Below, one piece after another: positions 25,215-36,605 of a stretch of 64,000 nucleotides of DNA; position 1 is the stretch's first letter, and every line of letters begins with the position of its first letter. The notes under the pieces were generated by a model, which was given only the letters and a program-made list of their open reading frames with translations, was not told the DNA's origin and made no database searches. Origin of the DNA: Gymnorhina tibicen (Eukaryota; Chordata; Aves; Passeriformes; Artamidae); NCBI GenBank assembly GCA_013399875.1, contig VXAZ01006216.1:317915-381914 (forward strand). Reading direction: 5' to 3'. The position numbers and the translations under genes are program-made.

Positions 25215-25695
25215 TCTTGAATGACAGGGTGGTTCAGGATGGAAAGAACCTCTGGAGAAGATCAAATCCTCCTCCCTGCCCAAGCATGGGCACCTAGAGC
25301 CACGTCCAGTCTGGATTTGAAAATCCTCCACAGAGAGAGACTCCAAAACCTCTCTGGGTCTATAGAGCTTGAACTCGTTCAAGTGTTCAACCAGTCCTAC
25401 AGTAAAAAAGGGCTGTCTTAGGGTCAAACTATTCCCTGCATTTCAGCCTGTGCCCATTCCTCTTCTCCTCCCTGGGCACCACTAGGGAGAGTCTGGCTCT
25501 GTTTTCCTTGCAGCCTCCCATCACACAATAATAACCATCAGTAACATCTCCCTGAGGATTCTCTCAGCCTCTCTCCATGTTTGAGATGCTCCTTAACCAT
25601 CCCTGTAATCCCCCACTGGCCTGGATACAGTAACTCCATCTCTCCCCTGCCAGAGAGCCCAGAACTGGACTGAGCACTCCACATGGGAGGGTTGA
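25215..25695 (-). mobile_element. Older CR1 LINE, 3' end
   Basis: The complement of an older CR1 type: AAAACCTCTCTGGGTCTATA, CCTGTGCCCATTCCTCTTC, CTCTCCATGTTTGAGATGCT and CCCAGAACTGGACTGAGCAC occur in consensus order over 480 bases. It is more diverged than the other copies. Confidence 0.8.
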
Positions 25696-25984
25696 GAAGG
25701 GAAAAAGGACTCCCTTGTTTTTAGTTACTAGAAGACAGTTCCAGGAAAGGAAGGGCTGGAGCCTGGTGAGGAAATGTGCTTGTTAAGTTTAGAAAAAGAA
25801 AGAAAGATTGTTATTAGAGAAGTCCAGGAAACTTCTAACTCCACACAAGACTGGAACTGAAAGGCGAGCTTATAAAAGAGCTGGAACTGAAGTGAAAAAA
25901 ACACTTGAAGGAAGGGAGAAAAAGAGATTAAAAAAGAGCTGGAAGGAAGTAGAAAGGATCGAGAGCCCTGGTAAAAGAACCCCA

Positions 25985-26190
25985 GAGTCACAAAACCAAT
26001 TAGGTTGGAAAAGACCTCTGAGATCACCAAGTCCAACCTACAGCCAATCCCCACCACTGAGTGCCACATCCAGTCACTCCTTGGACACCTCCAGGGGTGG
26101 GGACTCCAAACCTCCCTGGGCTTCCATTCCAGTGCCTGATCACCCCTTCTGTGAAGAAATTCCTCCTCATGTCCAACCTAAACCTTAAGG
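25985..26190 (-). mobile_element. CR1 LINE, 3' end
   Basis: TTAGGTTGGAAAAGACCTCT, GAGTGCCACATCCAGTCACT and GTGAAGAAATTCCTCCTCAT, the complement of a CR1 3' end. It ends about 310 bases from the EXOC4 exon 3 donor. Confidence 0.85.
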
Positions 26191-26498
26191 CTTTGTCCTC
26201 TCATCCACACAATGAGGCAAAAGCACCTAAATTGTGCAAGAGTCTCCCTTCTGAATAATGACCAAAGCTGTGAGTTTATTCTGGGGATGGAACAGCAGGG
26301 ACACAGGGCAGTTCTATAATAAAAACAGTTTGAAATAACTGGTAAGATTTTAAGAAAGAAGATGATCCAGGCAGGTGTCTGGAAAATTAATTATAAAATT
26401 AAGCGTGGAAGTGCAAAAGAGGGAGAGCCTACATGCAGATCAAATGGGTAAAGAAGTGATGAAAGGGGGGAGGAAAAGGGGGGAGGAAAAGGATGTAC

Positions 26499-26693
26499 CA
26501 GCATGTCCGTGGCGTTGAGGTAGCGCTTGCTGGCCATGCACTGCTCCAGCTTCTGAGGGACCTGCTTGATGTTCTCGATCTCGTCCAGCAGGTTCAGGAC
26601 GTGCTTGTGCTCGATGCCCTCGATCCACAGCTTGCGCAGCTCGTCCCGCTTGCAGTGCAGCAGCATCTTGCAGGACAGCAGGTTCTCCTTCAC
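26499..26693 (-). CDS. EXOC4: EXOC4 exon 3
   Basis: The exon is 195 bases, exactly 65 codons, phase 0 at both ends. It starts [20 protein letters not shown], contains [20 protein letters not shown], and ends with YLNATDML. It continues the N-terminal helical Sec8 domain. The only differences from recalled mammalian sequence are near the end (KRYLNATD against KHYLSATD). The acceptor is CTGCTGCAG|GTGAAG with a plausible branch point (TGATTAAC) about 20 bases upstream. The donor is CTG|GTACAT, which is a weak match to consensus but keeps the frame into exon 4. Confidence 0.97.
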
Positions 26694-28312
26694 CTGCAGC
26701 AGCACAGCAAGGGTTAATCACATCTGCCCCGGCACCGAGAGCAGCCCTTCCCCACGTCTGCTTTATTAGGAATTCCAAAAATGTCACAAGGCTACAAGCA
26801 AATCTGATTTCCTTCGTGGTGCTCTGGCTGAAGGGAACTGTGCAGACCCTAAAAATGGAACTTCTTCCATAGTGAAATGTTCTTTAATACAGGTTTTATG
26901 CCACCAGTGAAAATTTAACTACAGTACCACAATGTAATTAAACACCAGATCCTCTTAACCACAACCAAGGCCTGATGTGCCCATTTCCCAAAAACCAACT
27001 CAGTATTTTGGCAAACAGCAAGAATCCAATTTTCACTGGAAGCAAATAAGCCACCGCTAATTTTCCTGCTGCAAACATTTTCCATCTGCCTATTAAATCC
27101 TTTGGCACATCTCCTCCTTTCTCCAAGTGTGGTGTCCTTTCCTTGAAACAAGACTAGCTAAGAGTAAAACCATTTTCCCAAGAACTTGAGCAATACCGAT
27201 TTTTTTGGAAGAGAAGATTTAATCAGAACTTTTATGAGTTCAAATCAGCATTTCCATTATTTATCAAGGCCCATTACAAACCCTTTAGTGCTGCCATTCA
27301 GTTTAGTTCTGAGCCTCGTGCCATCCTCCAAATGGCAAAATCTGTAATTTTTCCCCCATTCAGGCAACATCAAGAGTTTTTTTTTCTCCATTCTCTCTAC
27401 TCACAGCATTCCCTGCTTTGAGGCTCTCCCCTGGTAAGGTCAGTGTAACCTAGCTTTTCCTGCATAATGCAAATCAACAATCCATATTAAAATGTGGAAG
27501 CAATTAGCAGCACAGCTTCACACATTGCTTTCACACCATTCTTGTTTAGTGATAAGTTATGAATACTTGGGGCCCAACCTTTTCTCAGGCTGAACTCTCA
27601 CTGAATTACACATGAAGAGAGACACTCAGAAGGAGCCCTTCAATTTATTTTTAAATAATGAGCCTTTAAAGCACTCCACAAATCTCACTTCAGCTGCACT
27701 TTCTCCTATCTTGTTCACCTGAAGGCAGTTTAAAAAAAAATATATGTGAAAAACACATCAGTGGACCCAAGCTGGACACTGGTAAATAACAACAGCTCCA
27801 GGAAACAGCCTCTGTCCAGAGGCAGGAGAGTTGGAGATTTCAACACTGCACTCCAAAATGTCCTTCTGGAAAGAGGAGCATGAAAAATCCTCAGCCAACA
27901 AAAAAAGCCTCATCTAAGAGTATCATAAAAAGCAGAGGTGAACTAAAACACACACAGAGTTCATTTCCCATCTAATCCCTGCTCGATGCATTAATTGGAA
28001 ATGTTTCACTGACCTGGCACAGCATCATCAGTGGACTGCAGCTACAGAGAGCCAAATTAGGTCAGCAAAACAATCATGGGGCCAGGAGGAATCTCACCAG
28101 ACATTCCTGCTCCTGTCCTTGCAAGAAAGTTCATCAACTCTCTCCACATCTGGGAGCAGGGGAAGGAATGAACAGCAGATCTTTAAAAAAAACCTCCCCT
28201 TGGTAGCCCAAACTGGTTCTACTTCGTAATTCAGATTTTACAGAGGCAACACCTCTGTAGCTGAACTCAAAACTAAACCCTTCCCACCGGGAATTCACAC
28301 AAGAATTGACTA

Positions 28313-28546
28313 CAAAAGGCAGAACCACAGAGGGAGCTGGAATTTCTATCACTTGTACAATTCCTAACTCAAGGAACTCCCACGTGATCACAAAAGGCAG
28401 AACCACAGAGGGAGCTGGAATTTCTATCACTTGTACAATTCCTAACTCAAGGAACTCCCACGTGATCAAAAAAGGCAGAGCCACAGCAGGATATGGAATT
28501 CCTATCACTTTTACAATTCCTAACTCAAGGAACTCCCACGTGATCA
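28313..28546. repeat. Minisatellite, 3 x 78 bp
   Basis: Three head-to-tail 78-base units start at 28313, 28391 and 28469. The first two are identical and the third has about a dozen changes. The unit contains GAACCACAGAGGGAGCTGG and ends AACTCCCACGTGATCA, with a CACGTG E-box per unit. Because 78 is a multiple of 3 the reading frame stays open as a 26-residue repeat, but nothing else suggests coding. Confidence 0.95.
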
Positions 28547-29654
28547 CCCACCTTGCACAGAGGGGACACCAAGAGCAAGCCTGGGAGGGTAACACAGATT
28601 GATGACAAACCAGATCTGGGGCCTCCTGCGAGATGAGGTCAAACCCCCTTCAATACATATTGACCAAAACTAATAAGCAAACTTAAATACCAAAGGTCCC
28701 TCACCCTCACAGTCATTCCTCTAGGTGGGACCCAAAGGTCACACCACTCTCTGTTTGTTGTGACCTCTGCAAAGCTCTGCACACCGGGTGAAACCAGGCC
28801 ACTGCCTACAGCTGATTTCAAATTTAGTGGAATTGATCTCTGCTTTCAGAGTGCTGAGCTTTGTCCATAAATCCTACAATGAACTCTTACCCTTGGAAGG
28901 CATCAGAATGCTCTCATTTTCTTTGAAAATGTTAAATGAATTTTCAAAGCCAGAAGGGTCAGTACGTAACCCCACAAGGGTAAAAATCTACTGCTCCTAG
29001 AGCACTGCTGGGAACGGTTTTAAGCTGAGACTTCCACAGAGCCAGGAAAAAAAAAAAACAAAATAAGAAAAATTTGGTGCCTGGTTTGCAAAGTTTAGGT
29101 ACAGCAAACTGCACAGGAAGTACAAGACAGGAGCCCAAAGAACTCATCTGCTGCTGCAGGGACAGAGCAGCTCAAACAAATCCCCAGCCATGAGTGCCAG
29201 AGTTACTTACTGGCACCATACCCAAGTGTGAGCACTCAAAATGCAGAAAGATTCGGGGGCACAGAGTTCATGGACATTCACACAACACAGCTGAGCTTGG
29301 AAATAGCACCAGAATTCATATTCTGTGAGCAAAAAGCAAGCTGATGAATCACCCAGACTATTCAGGAGGTGGCTGGAGGCTAAGACAGCAAAACATGAAA
29401 AGATGAGATGGAAAGGTGTGAGCTCAGCAGCCCTGGAGACTTCAAAAACCTGATAGCAACATGCCCAGACAATAAATGAACAGGGGCACTGCAAAGCTTT
29501 GTGCTTCACATCCACCTCTCAGTTTTAACTACCTCTGTTCTCAGCAGGATGCTACAGAAAATGTTGCCAGTAAGACACAGCTTGGGACAGTGGCACTGGG
29601 ACTGGTCCTGTAATGACACCGAGACCCCGGGATTCAGGCCTGGCTTAGAATTAG

Positions 29655-30150
29655 GATCATGCAAAGATGTGGGGTTGAAGGGAACTTAAAAGATCATCTT
29701 CTTCCACACCCCTGCCATGGGCAGGGACACCTCCCACTGTCCCAGGCTGCTCCAAGCCCCAATGTCCAACCTGGCCTTGGACACTGCCAGGGATCCAGGG
29801 GCAGCCACAGCTTCTCTGGGAATTCCAGCCCAGTCCCTCTCCACCCTCCCAGCCAGGAATTCCTTCCCAAGATCCCATCCAGCCCTGCCCTCTGGCAGTG
29901 GGAAGCCATTCCCTGGGTCCTGTCCCTCCAGGCCTTGTCCCCAGTCCCTCTGCAGCTCTCCTGGAGCCCCTTTAGGCCCTGGCAGGGGCTCTGAGCTCTC
30001 CCTGGAGCCTTCTCCTCTCCAGGTGAGCACCCCCAGCTCTCCCAGACTGGCTGCAGAGCAGAGGGACTCCAGCCCTGGGAGTGGCTCTGGGGCCTCCTCT
30101 GGACCTGTTCAAACAGGGCTGGACACAGGACTCCAGGTGGGAGTTTAGTG
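29655..30150 (-). mobile_element. CR1 LINE, 3' end (longer copy)
   Basis: The same subfamily as 372-788, but it extends about 90 bases further 5' (GGACCTGTTCAAACAGGGCT, GACTCCAGGTGGGAGTTTAG on the plus strand). It ends about 230 bases from the exon 2 donor. Confidence 0.9.
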
Positions 30151-30382
30151 GGAATTTAGTGGTAGCAGCACCTTCTCAACTCAATTTTAACTCAGTTCAG
30201 AACGATGACAAGAAGCTGGAAAAACAGAGGGAGTAACGAAAGCTTAAAACAGGAGCTTGGAGCTCCCATCACTGACAAAACCACCGACAAAACACCAGCA
30301 GACAGGAAAAAAGGAGATTTGCAGCTGCAGCAGAGCCTGTGGAGCTGACACAAGCACAGAAACACTCAGGGACGAGCCCCAC

Positions 30383-30572
30383 CTGCTTGATCTTGTTGCG
30401 GGAGTTGGTGATGCGCTCGGTGATGCTCTGGTAGGTGCGGATGGCCGTGGTCAGCTCCGTGTAGTGCTGCACGATCAGCTCGTCCAGGTCCCGGTCACAC
30501 TTCTCGTACGCCTCCTCCAGCCGCCCCTTCTCGTTCTCCCGGTCCTCCACGTCATCGCTGGTGGATAAAGTC
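30383..30572 (-). CDS. EXOC4: EXOC4 exon 2
   Basis: The exon is 190 bases: one base completing the split Arg codon, then 63 codons. It starts [18 protein letters not shown] and ends with NSRNKIKQ. This is the core of the Sec8 exocyst N-terminal domain and is essentially identical to mammals by recall. The heptad-like pattern in [20 protein letters not shown] and [15 protein letters not shown] fits the long N-terminal helix that packs against Sec6 in the exocyst core. The acceptor is CTGCCCTCAG|GACT and the donor AAGCAG|GTGGGG. The donor is weak at +4 to +6. Codons are GC-rich, unlike the AT-rich introns on both sides. Confidence 0.97.
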
Positions 30573-31224
30573 CTGAGGGCAGCAAGATGGCAAAAGTTAC
30601 CTGGAGTGAAGTTTATTCCAGCGTGGCTGGTGTTGGGCAGAGATGGACGCACTGCAAGAAAATAAAACTCATCCATATTGTGGGTTATTACTCTGCCACT
30701 TTTCAAAGGCCTCAGAGCTTTTCTCATCCCTTTTCAGGGAAAGTTCTCTATTGGTTACCGCATTGCCAGAGAGTCATTAATACAGGCACAACGTGGCATA
30801 TGAAATATCTCCTGATTTATTATTTATAAAGAGCTAGAAGGAAAAAAATAATCTTCGCTTTGGTCTCCAGAATCAGCGCAACTCGTGCAGTGTTGTAGTT
30901 CCCATAACTCACCTGCCAAACGTAAGGGACGTCACAGGGACACAGAGGAACCCATCACAAATCTATGCAGCTCTTCCCACTGTTTTCAAACATTCACCAC
31001 TACAGCATGAAAGGATCACGAGCCCCTATTTCCCCTTCTCATTTATTTTAACCTCTGACCAACATTATTTATTAGGATTTTTTAAACTGTATTTTTTATT
31101 TTGATCAATTACTGTGGAAAACTTTGTGAAACTGGATGTAGCTCAAAGCTTCTTGATGTCACTTCAAATTTCTGTTCAAGAATCAATGCAGTCTTCTCCC
31201 TCTCCCTTTGAGAGGATAACAATC

Positions 31225-31425
31225 CCAGAAAGAGCAGCAACAACCTTTTCCTGATATCCAGCCTCAACCTCCCCTGACACAGCTCCATGGACCTTTAAAG
31301 TACCTGCACATAACTGAAATAGGGCCCCTCGGGACCTGTCCCTGTCACAGAGAGCAGAGATCAGAGCTGCCCCTCCCGAAGAAGCTGCAGCCCCCCCCGA
31401 GTCTCCCCTCAAATCAGCTTCTTCC
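31225..31425 (-). mobile_element. Old CR1 LINE fragment
   Basis: CTGATATCCAGCCTCAACCT, then CCCTCGGGACCTGTCCCTGT and CCCCGAGTCTCCCCTCAA follow the complement of CR1 3' sequence in order, with many differences. Confidence 0.55.
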
Positions 31426-31664
31426 AAAGCATAAAATTAATTGCAGCATTTCAAGTTCCATGCTTCACAGTATCTACAGAAACAGGAATCCTTTCCAATT
31501 TTATTCTACTCTATGTTAATTCTACTCCCAGACATCTTCAGTTGTGTCTTAAATCTGCTTTTCACAAAAAAAAGATTTTTTTTTAAATTATATTTTAGCC
31601 AAAGCTCTTTAAAAAGGATCAGAAAAGTAAGAACATTAGACCAGGGCTCAGAAAATATAAATTT

Positions 31665-31755
31665 TAGGGAAAGGCTCCCTGCCCATGGCAGGGGGGTTGG
31701 AACCAGACCATCTGCAAGAACCTTCCAACCCAAAGCATTCCATGATTCTGTAACG
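31665..31755 (+). mobile_element. CR1 3' tail fragment
   Basis: GCTCCCTGCCCATGGCAGGG and CCAACCCAAAGCATTCCATG followed by ATTCTGT form a CR1 terminus of about 90 bases. Confidence 0.82.
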
Positions 31756-32804
31756 AAATTCACGCACAAGACTGGCAGAGTCACCCTCTGTTAAGAGCTC
31801 TTGCAGATAAATACATTTTCTTCGTGAAGAACTGCTTCTTTCTGCTGGAACAATGTTCTTCAGCATGGCTACGCTGGACACAAGGAATAACCTCCTGAGG
31901 AAGTGACGTTTAGTTTGGGTTTGGAGCTGCACAGCATTGCCTGGCCCAGCAGTTAATGAAAACATCCGTCCTCTCCAGCCTGCGGCGCGGATCGCAGGAG
32001 AATCCTGGATGGACACGGACAAGGGAGCAACAGAACCAAAGTGGCCCAGAGAGCAGCCCAGAAAAGTTTGTGGTTTTAATCAAACAAAATTCCATTTTGG
32101 AATTCTGGATTTGCCAAAGGATCCATCTGCAGTGTCAGCAGCTGGCTCCAAAAGCTGAAGATCCCTCTCCAAAGCTAAGACTACATGGCTCATGGCAAAG
32201 GATGCCACGAGCCTTTTCCACTGCTCCAGCAAATTCCATCCAACTCACGCTTCCTAACAAATTCCAGCCCTATTTTTAAGCAGATTCATATTGTGTTGCC
32301 CAGTCTTTTTGTCTTGTATTTGATTTTAACTTCTCCCGTCCACAGGAGAAATATATTTTGCTAAAAACACCTGCCATTAGCCCAGCAAAGCAGAGCTGTT
32401 GGGGAAGCCTGAGGGGTCCCAGCAGTTCCTGATCCCAGACACCACAACAGTGGCAGAAGGACAAAGCCAGGACACTTGGGAACAGCACCTTGGAGATGCC
32501 ACCAGATTGCTCCTACTGCAATCACACAGGGACCGTGCACAGCTCTGGTCTCCTCTCACCCTTCAAAGGGCAACTACAACAAGATGAACAGAAGTTTCAG
32601 GCTCAGTCAATTGCCACATTCCAAGATTTCCAGCCGGCTCTGCTGGATGCAGAATAAACACCTGGATTGGGAACATCTTGCTTTTTGGATCATCTGTTTT
32701 GGGAAAACACCGTGGAAACAATCACCACTAAAAATACCACATTCATATTTTGACCAGAGAACTTATATTTATTTACAGCTCTTTCATCTGTTCTGGTTTA
32801 AAAC

Positions 32805-32915
32805 ATCACAGAATCATTTAGGTTGGAAAAGACCTCTAAGATCATGGAGTCCAACCATTAACCCAGCACTGTCAGGTTCCCATAAAATCACGTCCTCAAG
32901 CACCACATCCTACAC
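32805..32915 (-). mobile_element. CR1 3' tail fragment
   Basis: ACAGAATCATTTAGGTTGGA, then AAGACCTCTAAGATCATGGA and GTCCAACCATTAACCCAGCA, the complement of a CR1 3' end. Confidence 0.85.
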
Positions 32916-34749
32916 CAAAAAGGGTAGAAAAATTCCACACAACAACAAATTTTCCCCAGCGGCTTTTTTCTTAGCCCTGCCCTCACATGAGTTTGCCTTA
33001 AACACCTGTAGATTATTTCCTTACAGACAGGCTAAGAGTTTAAATCAAAACCCAAGACCTAAATGGAAAAAAAACCAGATTTTTTTTCTTTTTATTTTAC
33101 TGAAAAACGCAGCAAGTTTTAGATATTTAAAGTTTTGGGTTTAGGATTTGGTTATTTCCAGTGATGACAAGTCTGGATTAATCACTTGGAATTTGAAGCT
33201 TTGTACACCTGAATTTCCCATCCAAGTCTCAGGGTACAGGAGCCATTTCTTTTGCTCGCTCTGCACAAAAAAAAGAAGAGTAAAAGCAAGGAATACTTAA
33301 TATTCTTGAGATTATGCATGCTCCTGCTAACACTGCAGAAAAGTAAGCCAAGGGCATCTCTGCTTGTTTTAGTCCTATTAAAATGTGCAGCAAGGAAGAA
33401 GAAAAGTCAACACACTGTTTGTCAAACAGAAAGGATCCAAATTGTTTGGGAAAGGAACTTTGCAGGAAGAACTTTGAAGGGGGAATCACAAAACAGGACA
33501 GGATTATGAAACAATGATAAATATACATCAGCATTTCAGAACTCCCTGAAAAATAATCCAAACAGAGGACAAACAGAAGGAAAATCAGTTTAGATCCCGA
33601 GCAGCAGACACTGAACTCGGTGGGGATCTCCAGGAGGGGTTCCTGAGCAGCTCACTTGTTTTTTTCATTTTTTTTTTCCAAATGAGAACCCTCCTCCTCT
33701 GTAAGATACCTGGAATTTATACTTGGCAGCTGGATGTACTTGGCACCTGTCTCATTAGCAAGAGCTCACCAGGATTACAGTAATTCCAACTGGCTGTTAG
33801 TCTGCTGAGAGACATTTCTGTGCTACGGTAAAACAGAAATTCATTGAGCCAAATCTCACTGACTTTTGATTTTACACAGTTAAAAATACAGATTATATAA
33901 ATGCAAAATGCTTCATTCAGTGGAGTCACTCCCACAGATGGAAGACAGGAGAGAGGAGAAGATGATCACACACAACCCTGAAATGTTTTTGTCATGGGAT
34001 GTACAGCACATTTCTCAGGAGAATAAAAATGAACCTTGTTATTTCCCTGAGGTCACTGAATTTACACTGGAATTAGATTAATAAAATGTCCATTGGGACT
34101 ATTCATTTTAGCAGAAGTTGATCTGTAGGTCACAAGCATTTTTCATCTCCTATTTCCAGCATCCAACCCAATGAGCAGAGGGAGTAGATGGAAAGACTTT
34201 TTCAGGAGTCCTGAAGCTTTGTCATTGTTCAAACACCCAAAGCCTTCAGCTGCTTCCTCCAACAGCTCACATCAAGGCCAGAAACAGCTCATTTCCAAAG
34301 GTAAATACCCAGGAAAGTTATTCACACATATATATTTGTATATATAACTGCCAGCTCTACCACTTCTGCACGAGGCTGCACCTCCCTAAAAAACTCCATG
34401 AACTCCAAGCTCTCCAAGAATCTTCCTGCCTCAGCACCTCAGGTGAAGGGACAAAGTGTCACAACCAGGACCCAGAAGGAAGTTTGAATTTACTCTCACC
34501 TGTTGCCTTGAAACAGCTGCACAGACTGTAGCCATCAAAAGCCAAAGGGTAATTCACTTTATAGTGAGGAGAAAGGCAAGATTTGTGATTTATGTACTTA
34601 TTATAAAAGCTCAACGAGGTATTTGGAAGCAGTTGAAAAACTCACTTGTGGCATTAAAGCTTTTTTCCCCCCACAGACTTCAGAGTCTCAGAATTTTCCT
34701 CTGAGGAGCAAAATGAAATGGTTCTCTCAGTAAAACACTCAGGAGTTTT

Positions 34750-35147
34750 GAGAAGCCAGGCTGGGAGAGCTGGGGGTGCTCACCTGGAGAGGAGAAGGCT
34801 CCAGGGAGAGCTCAGAGCCCCTGCCAGGGCCCAAAGGGGCTCCAGGAGAGCTGCAGAGGGACTGGGGACAAGGCCTGGAGGGACAGGACCCAGGGAATGG
34901 CTTCCCACTGCCAGAGGGCAGGGATGGATGGGAAATTGGGAAGGAATTCCTGGCTGGGAAGGTGGGGTGGGGGTTGGGCTGGAATTCCCAGAGAAGCTGT
35001 GGCTGCCCCTGGATCCCTGGGAGTGTCCAAGGCCAGGCTGGACGGGACTTGGAGCACCCTGGGATAGTGGAAGCAGAATGTCCCTGCCCATGGGACCTGG
35101 ATGGTTTTTAAGGTCCCTTTCAATCCCAGCTGTTCCACGATTCTTTA
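34750..35147 (+). mobile_element. CR1 LINE, 3' end
   Basis: A plus-strand copy of the 372-788 subfamily, from AAGCCAGGCTGGGAGAGCTG to the tail TTCCACGATTCTTTAAGG. It is 5'-truncated and non-coding. Confidence 0.9.
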
Positions 35148-36334
35148 AGGAAGTCTCACCATGTCTCACTTTTATCACGTATAAAATTGTGGTGTGTACT
35201 TACCCCAGAAATACAGACAGAACGTCAAAAATGCAATACATTCAGCAGGGACAAAAGAGATTTTTTTCTACAAACCAATGTAATTTATGTGGTCCCAGCA
35301 ATATCCAACACCAGCAGACTCCATACACTCTGTAGGAAGTTATTTCACATTACAGCCCGTGTTGGATATTTCTTTGTGCTTTGACAAATCAATGCTTTTT
35401 CATAGATCTGGCCCAGATGTGCATGTGCCCAGTGAACAGCTACCACCCAATCTCATCTTCTGTCTAAAATTACTCCCACACTGTGATGCATTAATTTGGG
35501 GAGGAAAGGAAGAAAAAAGAAACTCTCCAGCATTCAAACAACACAAGAGAACAACAGGCAGATGCTGTAAAAGGACAGAAAATAAGTTATCATTTCTTCA
35601 CAAGCTAATACACTTCTGTTATTGTTGGGAGCTGAAAGAACATGATGTTTACTAAGCTATTCAGCAGCAGGAGGAAACAAACACCATTGTACCACTCATC
35701 ATGTGGCACAACAGATAACTCCAGGAGCACAGCAATGCTACACAGAGATGATCAGCTGCAAAACTATGAAACCATACTTCCCTCTGTAAAAAATGCTGTT
35801 TTCAAGTTCCAAGAGCATTCCGGCCCCAAACCAGGAATTCTCATCATGGATGCCACCAGAGAGCACACACCACACACGGGTTAATCTTTATTCTGCGTAT
35901 CACCCCCATTCCCACAAATGTGGGCAGCTTATCTGCACCCAACTGCTACAGAATGAGCTTTGATGTGGATGAAACACACACCAGATTTGGCTGCTCAGTC
36001 CCCAGACCAACGAGCTCAGCACAAACTGAGAACAGCCGCAGGGGCACTTCCCAAGAAATGCTTTTCCTGGCACCATGGCAGGTCCTACAGGCAGCCACAG
36101 AGCCAAAGAGCTCAGCCTGGTGTTGCCAAACCACAAAGCTTCCAGGGGATGGAGTATTTTATTCATATAGATGTCCATAGCAAATATGGAAAAAATCTGG
36201 TTTCTAAACAAATCTGGAGTCTCCTCCACCTCTATTTTCAAGTCTGTTTTCCTGTTGGAGAGGGAAGATTCAGTTTTAGCTCACAGCCCCCTATCAGTGG
36301 GCCTCAGACTGAAGCACTGGAGAGGCAGCTCTGT

Positions 36335-36605
36335 TTCCATGGAATGCTTTGGGTGGGAAGGGACCTTAAAGCCCTTCCAGTGCCCCATGGGCAGGGACAC
36401 CTCCCACTATCCCAGGGTGGTGGTGTTTCCAGACTGGCCTTGGACACTTCCAGGGATCCAGGGGCAACCACAGCTTCTCCGGGCAACCTGTGCCAGCGTC
36501 TCCACCTTCACAGCCAAGAATTCCTTCATTAAACCTCATCTAAATCCAACCTCCTCCACGTCAAAGCCATTCCCCTTTATCCTATTTTCCCCTCGCTTTT
36601 ATTCT
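36335..36605 (-). mobile_element. CR1 LINE, 3' end
   Basis: TTCCATGGAATGCTTTGGGT, CACCTCCCACTATCCCAGGG and CTTCACAGCCAAGAATTCC, the complement of a CR1 3' end. Confidence 0.85.

Larger units (their letters stand above)
13238..26498 (-). other. EXOC4: EXOC4 intron 3
   Basis: A 13.3 kb intron with nine CR1 pieces between 16545 and 26190. I see nothing recognisable in 13238-16544, 17936-20751, 21306-22431, 22766-24634 and 26191-26498. Confidence 0.85.
26694..30382 (-). other. EXOC4: EXOC4 intron 2
   Basis: A 3.7 kb intron with a 78-bp minisatellite (28313-28546) and one CR1 3' end (29655-30150). The stretch 26694-28312 is AT-rich and single-copy in appearance. I recognise nothing in 28547-29654. 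Confidence 0.85.

Noticed and set aside
28306..28602. A plus-strand 98-codon frame with a 26-residue repeat
   Set aside because: Produced by the 78-bp minisatellite, whose unit length is a multiple of three. It lies within an EXOC4 intron with no start context or homology.
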